DNA from: Shinisaurus crocodilurus
Taxonomy: Eukaryota; Chordata; Lepidosauria; Squamata; Shinisauridae
Assembly (NCBI GenBank): GCA_021292165.1
Contig: CM037878.1
Coordinates: forward strand, 248,362,968-248,426,967
Direction: 5' to 3'
Length of the DNA stretch: 64,000 bases
Shown: positions 32,143 to 41,577 of the stretch, piece by piece
How the letters are laid out: each line of letters opens with the position of its first letter
Position numbering within the stretch: the stretch's first letter is position 1
Made by a program: the position numbers and the translations under genes
Notes under the pieces: generated by a model
The model's input: the letters and a program-made list of their open reading frames with translations, nothing else
Told to the model about the DNA's origin: nothing
Databases searched by the model: none

Positions 32143-32769
32143 AAGTCTGCCTGATTCTGCTTGGGCTCAGACTTCCTTTGAATTCGGTGCACATCGGTCA
32201 TGCAAATTTAGAATTACTGGAATTATTTTCATTTCACTAATGTTAGCAGTGAAATAAAGAGTGCCTCTTAGCATATACAGAATGCTTTTCTCTCACCACT
32301 AAGCACTTAAAGCCTCCCTGTCCCCATTCTGTTCATCTCCATATAACAGTCACTACTCATTCTTCCATCCTTCAACAACTCTCCATAAAAACAGATGTTT
32401 TGTTTTGTGCAGCTCTCCTCTACCTCCTCTTCGTTATGTGCAAGCCCTCATGTCTCCTGCCCCCCCAACTTAATTTGTGCCAAGACTTCACCAAGATTCA
32501 ATCATGTGGTCTGTTTTCAAAACTAGGACTAATTTATGGAGAAACTCCGAGCATGTACTAAGTGCCTTTTCCTCATCACTGAAGCTAGATTCCACGCAGA
32601 AAGAAAAAGCACAAATGACAAAACATGCATAGGATTGTGCTGAAAGGGTAGTCAATTCAGTAGACTGGAATCGGGTGGGCAGTTTATTAAGCCTGCAATA
32701 CCACACGCTGAACTCGGGACTTATTTCTGAGTAAATATGCAGAAGATCAGGATACAAACCTCCCCACAA
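32143..32769. other. Non-coding stretch
   Basis: No repeat or gene is clearly recognised. GCATAGGATTGTGCTG near 32630 is a MITE end fragment. Confidence 0.35.
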
Positions 32770-33031
32770 AAGTAACTTGTGCTGGAATCCTATGTTCAGT
32801 TTCCTGGGGGTAAGCCCCACTGAACATAATGGGACTTATTTATTTATTATATTTATACCCCGCCTTTTTTCCTGCGAGGAACCCAAGGCGGCTTACATAA
32901 TCCTCTCCATTTTATCCTCACAACAACCCTGTGAGGTAGGTTAGGCTGAGAGTCAGTGACTGGCCCAAAGTCACCCAGTGAGTTTCATGGTCTACTTAAT
33001 TCTGAGTAGACATACATACATAGGATTGTAT
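32770..33031. mobile_element. Palindromic MITE split by a SINE
   Basis: The left part (AATCCTATGTTCAG to CATAATGGGACTTA) and right part (TTCTGAGTAGACATACATAC then ATAGGATTGTA) form one MITE if 32838-32990 is removed. The inserted piece is the 3' half of SINE family 1 in minus orientation (CCCCGCCTTTTTTCCTGCGA to GAGTTTCATGG). ACTTA occurs on both sides of it as a possible target duplication. The MITE therefore predates the SINE. Confidence 0.7.
32838..32990 (-). mobile_element. tRNA-derived SINE, family 1, 5'-truncated
   Basis: Contains the tail and body (AACCCAAGGCGGCTTACATA, CTCACAACAACCCTGTGAGG, GGCCCAAAGTCACCCAGTGA) but lacks the tRNA-like head. Truncation of the head is usual when reverse transcription stops early. 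Confidence 0.8.
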
Positions 33032-33104
33032 AAGTGAGCAGTATTTATCTCCTGTCCACCCCAAAAAATACATCTCCTATTTTTATTAAAGCTTTTCATT
33101 CATT

Positions 33105-33284
33105 GGAACATAGGAAGTTGCCTTATATTGAAACAGACTTTTGGTTCATCTAGCCCAGTATTATCGACACTGACTGGCAGTGGCTCTCCAGGATTCTTTC
33201 CTGTGCCTTTTTGGAGATGCCAGGGATTGAATTGATTACCTTCTGTGTGCCAAGCGTGTGTTCTGCCACTGAGCGGCAGCCCTT
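33105..33284 (-). mobile_element. tRNA-derived SINE, family 2
   Basis: Minus-strand copy. GGAACATAGGAAGTTGCCTTA is the tail in complement, GGTTCATCTAGCCCAGTATT the middle, and GTTCTGCCACTGAGCGGCAG the tRNA-like head in complement. Confidence 0.75.
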
Positions 33285-34288
33285 CCTATTGCTGGACAAT
33301 GGCAACTGACAAAACATTCCTAGATTCCTTCATCTGCAACCATGTGATCCCACTTTTCTCAAAGATTTGGGTGAGGAGGAGGAGAAAAATAAATTCCCTT
33401 TTCTGTTGATATGAAGTCAGATACAGTTCAGAACTTCCCATGCCTACCACCCTCTCCTTTTGAGAATTCCCCAAGACATACTTTGGACAGAATAAAAGGT
33501 GAAAGAAAGACCAGGCTAGGGGAGGGAAGAAGAGGAAAAGAATGGTGATTGGAAATGGAGTGAGGAGAGAGAGAATTCCCCACGCAAAGTGGCTCCTTTC
33601 AGAGAGCTAGCATTTCAGAAGAATTTTGGAGGTTTGTGAAGGTTGCACATACTTAAATTAACTTTATGAGGTGAGGTGGTTGAGGGTTTTTTCTTGCTTT
33701 TTTAAAACTATAAAACCTATTTAAAAGTCCCAGCACTTCCTGGATCATGATGTCACCTAGTCCTAACCTTTTGGTATAATCTGCTGCCTGCAGGTGTATG
33801 GGGGGGAAATTAAAGTGGAGAGGGAGAAAGACATTTGTGGAGGCTGACTGAATCCTTTGCTGTGCTGAAGCTACCAAACTTCTGCAGAAGACGAAGGTTC
33901 CAGTTTGGGGCAGTAAAATCAGCTGCTGTGTGAAGTACTAGTATTTCACAGGGAGCTCTACCTGCCCTTCCTCCTCCCTTTTCAAAATGTCATTGCCAGC
34001 AAGCAATGGATATGTAAGAGCAGGAAAGTAGGGGAGGAGAAAAAACAACAACAAGGAGCAAACCGTAGAAGGAAAGCTGGCAGTCTCTCCTCTGTTTAAA
34101 AAGCTGATGCCTTCATGCTACACTCCCTGTTGGTCTGCTAAGGGAGTGAGTCCTAAGATTTCCTAGTAACTGAAAGACTGCTGAGCTCAGAGGGAAGAAA
34201 CAGGCTTGTATTAAGGCAGATGATGGCATTGGAACAGCTCTAAAGATCTGAGGAACAGCTCAAAGATCTGGGGCACATGCCCAGGTAG
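33285..34288. other. Non-coding stretch
   Basis: One kb of purine-rich to mixed sequence without recognised repeats. No gene. Confidence 0.3.
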
Positions 34289-34777
34289 GGATGTCACCGT
34301 GAATATCGGGGCTGGAGTGAGCCGAAATTGGCCCCGCTCGCAGCCCCCCGATATTCACGGCGATTCGCGGGCCTACCTTGCTGCCCGCTCGGTCCGCTGC
34401 TTGGTCTGCTGCGCCGCCCATGCGGGCTCCCGGCGCGTCACTTCCGGCTGTGACGCGACGGGCCCTGCCAACGCGGCTGGACCCTGCGCGTAGAAACCAG
34501 GGTTTTGGCATAGAAACCAGGGTAACAGCTTAAAACAGCCTGTTTTAAGCCCTGTTGCCCTGGTTTCTATGCCAAAACCGTGGCGCAGGGTTCAGCCGCG
34601 TCGGCGCAGGGCCCATCGCATCGCTTCCGGCCAGCTGGAAGTGACGTGACAGGAGCCCACCTGAGCGGCTGGAGAGCCCCTCCGCGCTGCGGAGAATCCG
34701 AGGATCGGGGGCCCTGCTCGCCGAGGAGAGGCGAAGCAATACAGGCCCCCCCAAAAGGTACGAAATTCACCACTATG
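34289..34777. mobile_element. GC-rich palindromic MITE
   Basis: An island of GC-rich sequence in AT-rich surroundings. The two halves are imperfect inverted copies around about 34540: GGCATAGAAACCAGGGTAAC facing CCCTGGTTTCTATGCCAAAA, then ACGCGGCTGGACCCTGCGCG facing CGCAGGGTTCAGCCGCGT, then CACTTCCGG facing GGAAGTGAC. ATGCCCAGGTA occurs at both borders (34278-34288 and 34778-34788), a likely target duplication of 8-11 bp. The left arm carries an internal direct repeat of TAGAAACCAGGG. Class is probably hAT. Confidence 0.7.
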
Positions 34778-34804
34778 CCCAGGTATGCCTATTTTTTTAC
34801 CAAT

Positions 34805-34858
34805 GCACATGGACCATACTGAGCTAGATGGACCAATGATCTGGCTTGGTATAGAGCA
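34805..34858 (+). mobile_element. SINE family 2 tail, split by DIRS element
   Basis: ACTGAGCTAGATGGACCAAT and GATCTGGCTTGGTATAGAGC are the 3' part of SINE family 2. The tail stops at the left end of the DIRS element. Sequence immediately after its right end (CTTCCCATGTA, about 41575-41585) fits the expected continuation, so the retroelement appears to have inserted into the SINE. Confidence 0.55.
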
Positions 34859-34884
34859 ATTTCTTCGTGGTCTCTGTGCATCAC

Positions 34885-35012
34885 ACATATGGGCTCTGCG
34901 CCTGCGCTGAGACCGTTCCGGAAAATTCTAAAGCTGAGGTAGACAGGGCGGGAGCCCCTCCACCTCGCACGTGCTCCTTAGCGCGGCTCCCACCCATTCC
35001 CTCAGTTCCTCT
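34885..35012. repeat. Left inverted terminal repeat of DIRS element
   Basis: Runs from CACATATGGGCTCTGCGCCT to CACCCATTCCCTCAGTTCCT. Its complement is found at 41394-41524 with about five differences. The outermost 24 bp (34861-34884) are not shared with the right end, as expected for the non-identical tips of DIRS repeats. Confidence 0.85.
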
Positions 35013-35230
35013 TCGACCGCCATTGCGGCTAGTCATCTCCGGAGGTTCTTCTAAAAAACTACAACTCAGCTGAGTACTTTAAAATTGTCTTTTCCAAAAA
35101 ATTTTCCTCATAAACCTTTTTTCTCTTCCTCCTTTCATCAGAACCCCCCCCCCCAAAGAAATTTAAAATTAAAACAGAAAGAAATTCTTCTCCTCTTCTG
35201 AGGAAAGGCCGTTTAAGGTGCCTTTTCAAA

Positions 35231-37800
35231 AGTGCCTCTATTGTGGGATTAAATTACCTCCGGCTGGTGGCCACTCTTTGTGCCTGTTATGTTTGAGAGT
35301 GGGGGCATGTAGTAGAAATATGCCACCACTGTAAGGCATTCATTAGGCCATGTGAAAACACCGAGCTCTAAAGCTTAAAATGGCTCCCTGGCAGCAAACT
35401 TTATCCGTGGTGTGTCCCTCTATATGGCATTCAAGGCCACTGCATTCAAGCCAAGATCAGTGACGTCTCATACTACAGTGGTGGCAACTCAGAATGTGGA
35501 ATCCCCACTTAAGAGAAAGGACAAAAAAGCCCACAAATGCTCTAAGGAAGAGCAAAAGAAAGAGACTGTGTCCAAGAAAAAAAATCTAAGGACTGAAAGT
35601 CTCTCTCTAAGCCTGTCACTCCAGCCCTATCGACTGTGAGTTTCATGGCTTTGACGTCGACCACCAAGGTCAAACGTCTGGTCTCAATCCAGACACAGAT
35701 CGAGTCTTCGACACCGAGAAGAGACGAGCTGGCTACATCCACGCTTACAAAGCGTGCCTCGGTGTCAGGAGTGCAAGTAGCCTCACTCTCCAATGGAGAA
35801 ATTATGGATTCACCTGTACTCGTAGCTACGGAGCTTACTGCAGCTCCAACATTAGAGGAGACGTATACTCCATCCATGGAGAAAACGTTCTTCCTCCAGC
35901 CGCTCGGCATCGAACACCGCTCTCGACATCGAGTGGTCTCTGTCAACATCGAACACCGCTCTCGACATCGAGAGGGCTCTGTCGACATCGAGCATCGCTC
36001 TGACATCGAGGAGAAGCTGTCGACATCGATCTCGACATCAAGAGGGCTCTGTCGACATCAAACATCTCGTTCTCGACATCGAGCAGGCTCTGTCGACATC
36101 GAACACCGCTCTCGACATCGAGAGGGCTCTGTCGACATCGAGCGTTGCTCTCGACATCGAGAAGAACCTGTCGACATCGCTCTTGACATCGAGCGGACTC
36201 TGTCGACATCGAACATTGCTCTCGACATCGAGGAGAGCCTGTCGACATCGAACATCGCTCTCGACATCGAGCGGACTCTGTTGACATCGAACATTGCTCT
36301 CGACATCGAGGAGAACCTGTCAACATTGCTCTGACATCGAGCGGGCTCTGTTGACGTCGAACATTGCTCTTGACATCGAGTGGGCTCTGTCGACATCGAA
36401 CATGACTCTCGACATCGAGGAGAATCTGTCGACATCGCTCTTGACATCAAGAGAGCTCTGTCGACATCGAACATTGCTCTCGACATCGAGGAGAGCCTGT
36501 CGACATCGAACATCGCTCTTGACATCGAGAGGGCTCTGTTGACATCGAACGTTGCTCTTGACATTGAGGATAGCCTGTCGACATCGCTCTTGACATCGAG
36601 AGGCTCTGTCGACATCGAACATTGCTCTTGACATGGAGCACAGCCTGTCGACATCGAACATCGCTTTCGACATCAAGAGGGCTCTGCCGACATCGACCGT
36701 TGCTCTTGACATCGAGGAGAACCTGTCGACATCGCTCTGACATCGAGCGGGCTCTGTCGACATCGAACATCGCTCTTGACATCGAGCGGGCTCTGTCGAC
36801 ATCGAACATGACTCCCGACATCGAGCGGGCTCTGTCGACATTGAACATGACTCTCGACATCGAGCGGGGCTCTGTCGACATCGAACATGACTCTCGACAT
36901 CGAGCGGGGCTCTGTCGACATCGAACATTGCTCTCGACATCGAGCGGTGCCCTGTCGACATCGAACATCGCTCTTGACATCGAGCGGGCTCCGTCGACAT
37001 CGAGCATCACTCTCGACATCAAAGAGAACCCGTCAACATCAAACATCACTCTCGACATCGAGCAGCCTCTGTCAACATTGAGCATCGCTCTCGACATCGA
37101 GGAGACCAGATTGTCAACGACTTCGCTCTTGACATCGAGTGGCCTCTGTCGACATCGAACATCGCTCTCGACATTGATGAGGACCTGCCTTATTCTGACT
37201 CAGATTCTGCAGTGTACAAATTACTAGGCTCTTCTCCTGATTTGCAGGTGGAATATAAACTGTCCACTTTACCAACTGAAGACCTAGATACATTTGCAGA
37301 CCATGTGATGAAGATGATGGCAGCCTTAGGCATAGAAACTAATGTTGAGACACCTGAGATAGAAGACCCAGTGTACAGCAGCATCTATTCTACTAACGGT
37401 AGCAACTACCAGGCAATTATGGTGAGGTATCAGTTATCCCCTAACTGGAAAGTTAGGGAATATCTGTGATTACCTCCCTGAGGAAAAGAGAGACTTGGCA
37501 AGGGTACTACAAGCGGAGGTCATCAGTATATCAATCCTGCAGATGAATAACACCAGACACCAAACTGATTGCCATGCCAGGTCTCTGATTAGTACCGTCT
37601 CACTTGGATGTCATGTATGGCTTTGCTTCACCACGCTAACATCAAGTGTTAAAGCTCACATAGAAGACCTTCTGTTTGATGAGGAAGGCCTATTCCATGA
37701 GGATACGGATGATTCTTTGGACGCAGTCCAAAAGGCTAGGGTCAATGCCCAGAAGATGAGTTTCAGTACACTGCCAAGGCATAGGCAGTACAAGCCGTGA
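35231..37800 (+). pseudogene. DIRS gag-like protein (ORF1), broken
   Basis: The start encodes a Cys/His knuckle: KCLYCGIKLPPAGGHSLCLL, then after a 1-nt shift HVVEICHHCKAFIRP. The middle (from about 35636) is Ser/Thr-rich and leads into the 39-bp repeat array. After the array comes DEDLPYSDSDSAVYKLLGSS, LDTFADHVMKMMAALGI, NYQAIMVRYQ, then DLARVLQAEVISISILQMNN, TVSLGCHVWLCFTTLTSSVK and HIEDLLFDEEGLFHEDTD. This last part has the pattern of the DIRS gag domain that vertebrates co-opted in the alpha isoform of TMPO (LAP2alpha) and in ZNF451. It is thought to be the structural, nucleic-acid-binding protein of the element. Frameshifts occur in the knuckle, within the array and near 37445-37495. No host gene is implied. 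Confidence 0.8.
35908..37176 (+). repeat. 39-bp minisatellite inside gag
   Basis: About 1.27 kb of head-to-tail units, roughly 32 periods of 39 bp with some shortened units. The unit contains two TCGACATCGA-like motifs about 19-20 bp apart (CTCGACATCGAGAGGGCTCT and GTCGACATCGAACATTGCTC). Since 39 is a multiple of three, each unit adds 13 codons. The frame entering the array reads HRSRHREGSVDIE and the frame leaving it reads STSNIALDIERAL, so at least one shortened unit has shifted the frame. Few stops occur in several frames on either strand, which creates long but meaningless reverse-strand frames. Confidence 0.95.
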
Positions 37801-38020
37801 CAGTGGAATAGGTTCACATCTTCCACAGCTCCTTTTCAACCTCTTTTTAAATGGGAGGACAAGATGCATGTTCACATGATAGTAAGTCTGCAGGACTAAG
37901 GAATCCTTCCCGCAGTTTCACTACCAAGGCCCTAAGAAAGCCAAGTCTTCCGTGAAACGGAGTTTTTTTTTTTACTCCTCTCGAATTTTAGAGGACTTGG
38001 CGACTACATTGGCCTTGACA

Positions 38021-39085
38021 AATACACAGGACACGACGACTGGCTGGTCGTCGATTCATCCAGGCTACGTCTTCAGTCTGCACTTCAGACAACCTTGTCC
38101 ATGCTTGATGATCTCGACTTATGTCTAAACATCAAAAAGTCAGTCCTCGATCCTGCAAAGGAACTGAATTTCATAGGAACAGTTCTCAATCCAAAGGATG
38201 GCTGGGCATTGCTACCTCAAGACCAGAGTAGACAAAATACTTACATCTCGGAATGCCTGTACCGAGCTCCTTTGTCCTCAGTAAGGTTGATCCAACGTCT
38301 TCTCGGCCATATGGCATCAACTGTGCAAGTAATGCATTATGCCCACCTTCACATGAGAACTCTTCGGAACTGGCTTATCCGCTCCTTGACCTGCAAAGAC
38401 AGGCACCTTCCACTCGCCTCACCATTCCACGGAACACCGAAACATCTTTGTTGTGGCGGATGAGCAAGAGCGTTCTCATCAAGGAGTGCCTTTTCATCCA
38501 CTAACTCCGAGGGTTCTGACAACAGACGCCTCCCTCCTGAAATGCGGAGCGCATTCTGCAGGCCACGTAGCTCAGGGCACGTGGAACTCTGTTGAGTGCA
38601 AGATGCACATCAGTATGTTGGAGTTGATGGCGGAATGGAATGCCATGAAGGCACTAGAGTCTCTTCTTCGCAGCCAACGCATCCAGGTTGTCTCAGAAAA
38701 CATGACCATTGTAGCCTACTTCAACAAAGAGGATGGAATGAGGTCGATGCAACTCACAAGGCTGACCCTCAGAATTTGGACAATTCCAAGACCCATGTCT
38801 CTCATGGTGCTTCGCATCGCAGGAAAAAACAACACGCTAGCAGATACTCTAAGCAGAGTCTCCATGCAGTCACACGAGTGGCAACTGGATGCAGAGATTC
38901 GCAGTTGGATTTTCTCAATCTGGGGTCAACCGGAAGTAGACCTCTTTGTCGCTTCTAAAAACATGGCCTACCATCTTTTTTGCAGCAGGGCAACATCAGA
39001 TCCCAACCTCATCACAGATGCCTTCATGATGAAATGGGCAGGTCACCTGTATTACATGTTTCCACCTCTTCCTCTGTTGATGTGA
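38021..39085 (+). pseudogene. DIRS reverse transcriptase remnant and RNase H
   Basis: The polymerase is represented only by its C-terminal part. It starts about GHDDWLVVDSSRLRLQSAL, where the two Asp correspond to the catalytic pair, then LDLCLNIKKSVLDPAKELNF, LPQDQSR and LIQRLLGHMASTVQVMHYAH. The fingers and most of the palm are absent. After a frame change at about 38455 the RNase H follows: LTTDASLLKCGAHSAG (first Asp), HISMLELMAEWNAMKALESL (Glu), then VSENMTIVAYFNKEDGMRSM, where the usual catalytic Asp of DNxTxVAYxN is replaced by Glu, and IAGKNNTLADTLSRVSMQSH. The C-terminal part (WGQPEVDLFVASKNMAYHLF, DAFMMKWAGHLYYMFPPLPL) is typical of DIRS. RNase H would remove the RNA template; here it is dead. 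Confidence 0.85.
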
Positions 39086-39279
39086 GTCATCTCAAAAATC
39101 TGGAGGGACAGAGCAGACTGCATTTTTGTAACACAGTGGTGGCCACGGCAACCATGGTTCCCCCAACTCCTGCACCTTTCCGAAGGAGAATACCAGTTGC
39201 TCCCGATAGTGCCAACACTGCTAACTCAAGCTCAAGGCAACATCCAGCACCCAGATTTGGATAGCCTAGCGTTAATGGC
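39086..39279. other. Decayed linker between RNase H and recombinase
   Basis: Contains frame-shifted sequence expected between the two domains; no separate feature is recognised. Confidence 0.4.
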
Positions 39280-39961
39280 ATGGCAGATTCGATTATTCTA
39301 GCCCAATACTTACCGTCACCGTTACAAACTGTCTTGCAAGCTGCCTACGAGCCGTACACGAGAGCATCTTATGCTAGGAAATGTAAACAAAATCTTAAAT
39401 CCTGCACAGTACAAACTGTACTAGAATATTTGCACGCTCTGATGGTGCGAGGTTTAAAATCATCCTCCATAAGGGTATGCTTGGCAGCAATTTCAGCCAT
39501 TAAGCCTTATGTTACCTCGGGGTCAATTTTCACACATCCGTTGATTAAACCTTATTTTTGAAAGGCTTGAAGAACATCGTTCCTCCAATCAGGAATTTGG
39601 TGCCAGGCTGGAATCTGCCTCTGATGCGGCGTGCACTGACTCAGAAGCCTTTTGAACCACTAGCGACTATTGATCACAGGTTTCTCACATGAAAGACAAG
39701 ATCTGGTGAACTCTGTGCACTCACAGTAGACTTATATGGTGTTTCATAAGGACATAGTAGTCATCCGTCCAGATCTCAATTTCCTACCAAAAGTGGTTTC
39801 AGACTTTTCATACAGGGCAGGACATAGTGTTGCCAGTGTTTTTCCAAAACCCGTTTTCTGACATAGAGCGGAAAATGCATACGCTGAATGTCCGACACGC
39901 CCTAGCATTTTATAAAGAGCGAACAGCTTCTTTTCAACAAACAAATCAACTATTTGTATGT

Positions 39962-40004
<43 letters not shown>

Positions 40005-41067
40005 TTTATTTCTTACCCGCCTCTCCGTCTAGATCGAGGCGGGGAACAACAAAAATATAAAATACACAATACATACTATTAAAACATCTTAAAACATATT
40101 AAAAACATCATAAACAACATCATTAAAGCATCATTAAAACATCGTAAAAACATCTTAAAGGCAACCTAAAATTCCGCCGGATAGGCCTGCCGGAAGAGAT
40201 CAGTCTTTATGGCTTTTTTAAATTCCAAAAGACTGGTGAGCTGACGAATCTCCTCCGGCAGGCCATTCCATAATCTGGGAGCAGCAGAAGAAAAGGTCCT
40301 CTGGGTAGTGCCCGTCAGCCTAGTTTTGGCTGACTGAAGTAAATTCTTCCCAGAGGACCTGAGTGTGCGGGGTGGATTGTATGGGAGAAGGCGATCCCGT
40401 AGGTAGCCTGGACCCAAACCATGTAGGGCTTTAAAGGTAATAACCAACACTTTATACTTCGCCCGGAAACTGATTGGCAGCCAGTGGAGTGCTTTTAAAA
40501 CTGGTGTGATGTGAGCACCCCTAGGTGTACCAGTAACCAGTCTGGTGGCCATATTTCGCACTAGTTGAAGTTTCCGGACTAGGTACAAAGGTAGCCCTAT
40601 GTACAGCGCATTGCAGAAGTCGAGCCTCGAAGTTACCAGCGCGTGCACTACTGTCTTTAGGTCCTCCGGTTCTAGGAAGGGGCGCAGCTGGCGTATCAGC
40701 CGAAGCTGATAATAGGCACTCCTAGCCGTCGCATCTATCTGAGATGTCATTTGGAGCGACGGATCTAGAAGCACCCCCATGGTGGCAAATCCCCAGGTCT
40801 TTCTGTTTCAAGACAGAAATTTGCCAAATAGATTGTAGAAGTTATTACATTGGCATACCAGCTTTCATGCAAGCAGTTGCCAGGCACAGTAAGGGCACAT
40901 TCTACCCGAGCACAATCAACATCCGTGGCGTTTGGGAAAGGCCAAAGCTCTATAGAGCAGCAACCAGGGCCGCTCCATCGACATTCATCAAGCATTGCAG
41001 ACTTGATATTTGAGCTCGGGCAGTGAACACCTTTGGAAGGGTGGTCCTATCATCGGTATTGCAGTGA
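39280..41067 (+). pseudogene. DIRS tyrosine recombinase, split and mutated
   Basis: The recombinase integrates the circular DNA copy. The N-terminal, SAM-like core-binding part is open at 39280-39561 (AYEPYTRASYARKCKQNLKS, VLEYLHALMVRGLKSSSIRV, CLAAISAIKPYV). The sequence then decays (about 39560-39950), and an L2-like LINE occupies about 39960-40795. The C-terminal catalytic part resumes at 40797 (KTEICQIDCRSYYIGIPAFM, then TFIKHCRLDI). In the deleted relative at 56.0 kb the same place reads TFIRHYRLDVWA. The residue in the position of the likely catalytic tyrosine is thus Cys here (TGC, 40996-40998), and the Trp codon two residues after LD-I/V is a stop (TGA, 41011-41013). The original stop is at 41065-41067. 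Confidence 0.8.
39960..40795 (-). mobile_element. L2-like LINE insertion (best-preserved copy)
   Basis: A 3' fragment inserted in the recombinase gene. The minus-strand frame 40166-40780 is open for 204 codons and shows the diagnostic ORF2 C-terminus: SRLDFCNALYIGLPLYLVRK, RLVTGTPRGAHITPVLKALH, WLPISFRAKYKVLVITFKAL, HGLGPGYLRDRLLPY and APRLWNGLPEEIRQL. The 3' untranslated part lies to the left and ends in an AAT microsatellite (39963-40001). It is a 5'-truncated copy, probably fairly young, because the frame is undamaged. It lacks the reverse transcriptase core and endonuclease. Confidence 0.9.
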
Positions 41068-41112
41068 CCAATGCCGCCATCCCACCACCGGGTGGATCAG
41101 CTTGTTACTCTG

Positions 41113-41206
41113 CCCATATGTGTGATGCACAGAGACCATGAAGAAGAAGGACAGGTTGCTTATCTGTAACTGTAGTTCTTCGAGTGGTCATCTGTGCAGT
41201 CACACA
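41113..41206. repeat. Internal complementary region of DIRS element
   Basis: The first part (41113-41146, GCCCATATGTGTGATGCACA...) is the complement of the extreme left end of the element. The second part (41147-41206, AAGGACAGGTTGCTTATCTG...) is the complement of the extreme right end (41518-41577), with about two mismatches. The two meet head to head, which is how DIRS elements encode the tips lost in linear RNA so that a closed circle can be made. Confidence 0.9.
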
Positions 41207-41393
41207 ACCCACCCATCCATCCCCGCTTGGCATCATTATCGATTTCGATGGACCTGCCAGTGGAGACTGGGTGTATTGCTCCAATTCATGTCACTTCTAA
41301 ATGATAATGGGTTTTTTTGGTATTACTATAAAAGAGAATGTCAATACCAACAGTGATTATCTCTTGGTTCATGGGGCCGCAATAGGCGGTCTC

Positions 41394-41524
41394 AGAGGAA
41401 CTGAGGGAATGGGCGGGAGCCGCGCTAAGGAGCATGTGCGAGGGGGAGGGGCTCCCGCCCAGTCTACCTCTGCTTTAGAATTTTCCGGAACGGTCTCAGC
41501 GCAGGCGCAGAGCCCATATGTGTG
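41394..41524. repeat. Right inverted terminal repeat of DIRS element
   Basis: Complement of the left repeat at 34885-35012. It begins GGAACTGAGGGAATGGGCGG and ends CGCAGAGCCCATATGTGTGA. Confidence 0.85.
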
Positions 41525-41577
41525 ACTGCACAGATGACCACTCAAAGAACTACAGTTACAGGTAAGCAACCTGTCCT

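Larger units (their letters stand above)
34861..41577 (+). mobile_element. DIRS-like tyrosine-recombinase retrotransposon
   Basis: An almost complete but inactive element. It has inverted terminal repeats (34885-35012 and 41394-41524, about 127 bp with only a few mismatches), a gag-like gene with a zinc knuckle and a C-terminal domain, a remnant reverse transcriptase, an RNase H, a tyrosine recombinase and an internal complementary region at 41113-41206. DIRS elements lack a DDE integrase and use the recombinase to insert a circular copy, so they make no target duplication; none is seen. About 1 kb of reverse transcriptase is missing, and an L2-like LINE has split the recombinase gene. Gene order and terminal structure support DIRS over Ngaro-type elements, which have split direct repeats. 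Confidence 0.9.

Noticed and set aside
34260..34888. Pro/Arg/Gly-rich open frames on both strands
   Set aside because: They are produced by the GC-rich palindromic MITE.
35942..37097. Long reverse-strand open frames (up to 226 codons) rich in Ser-Met-Arg-Cys repeats
   Set aside because: They lie over the 39-bp minisatellite. The repeat unit lacks stops in several frames on both strands, so the frames are a by-product.
35908..37176. CRISPR-like array of regular repeats
   Set aside because: The units are contiguous variants of one 39-bp repeat without distinct spacers, inside a retrotransposon gene of a vertebrate.
37212..37800. A host TMPO (LAP2alpha) exon
   Set aside because: The domain lies in the correct gene order within a DIRS element, between a zinc knuckle and a polymerase remnant, so the retroelement explanation is better.
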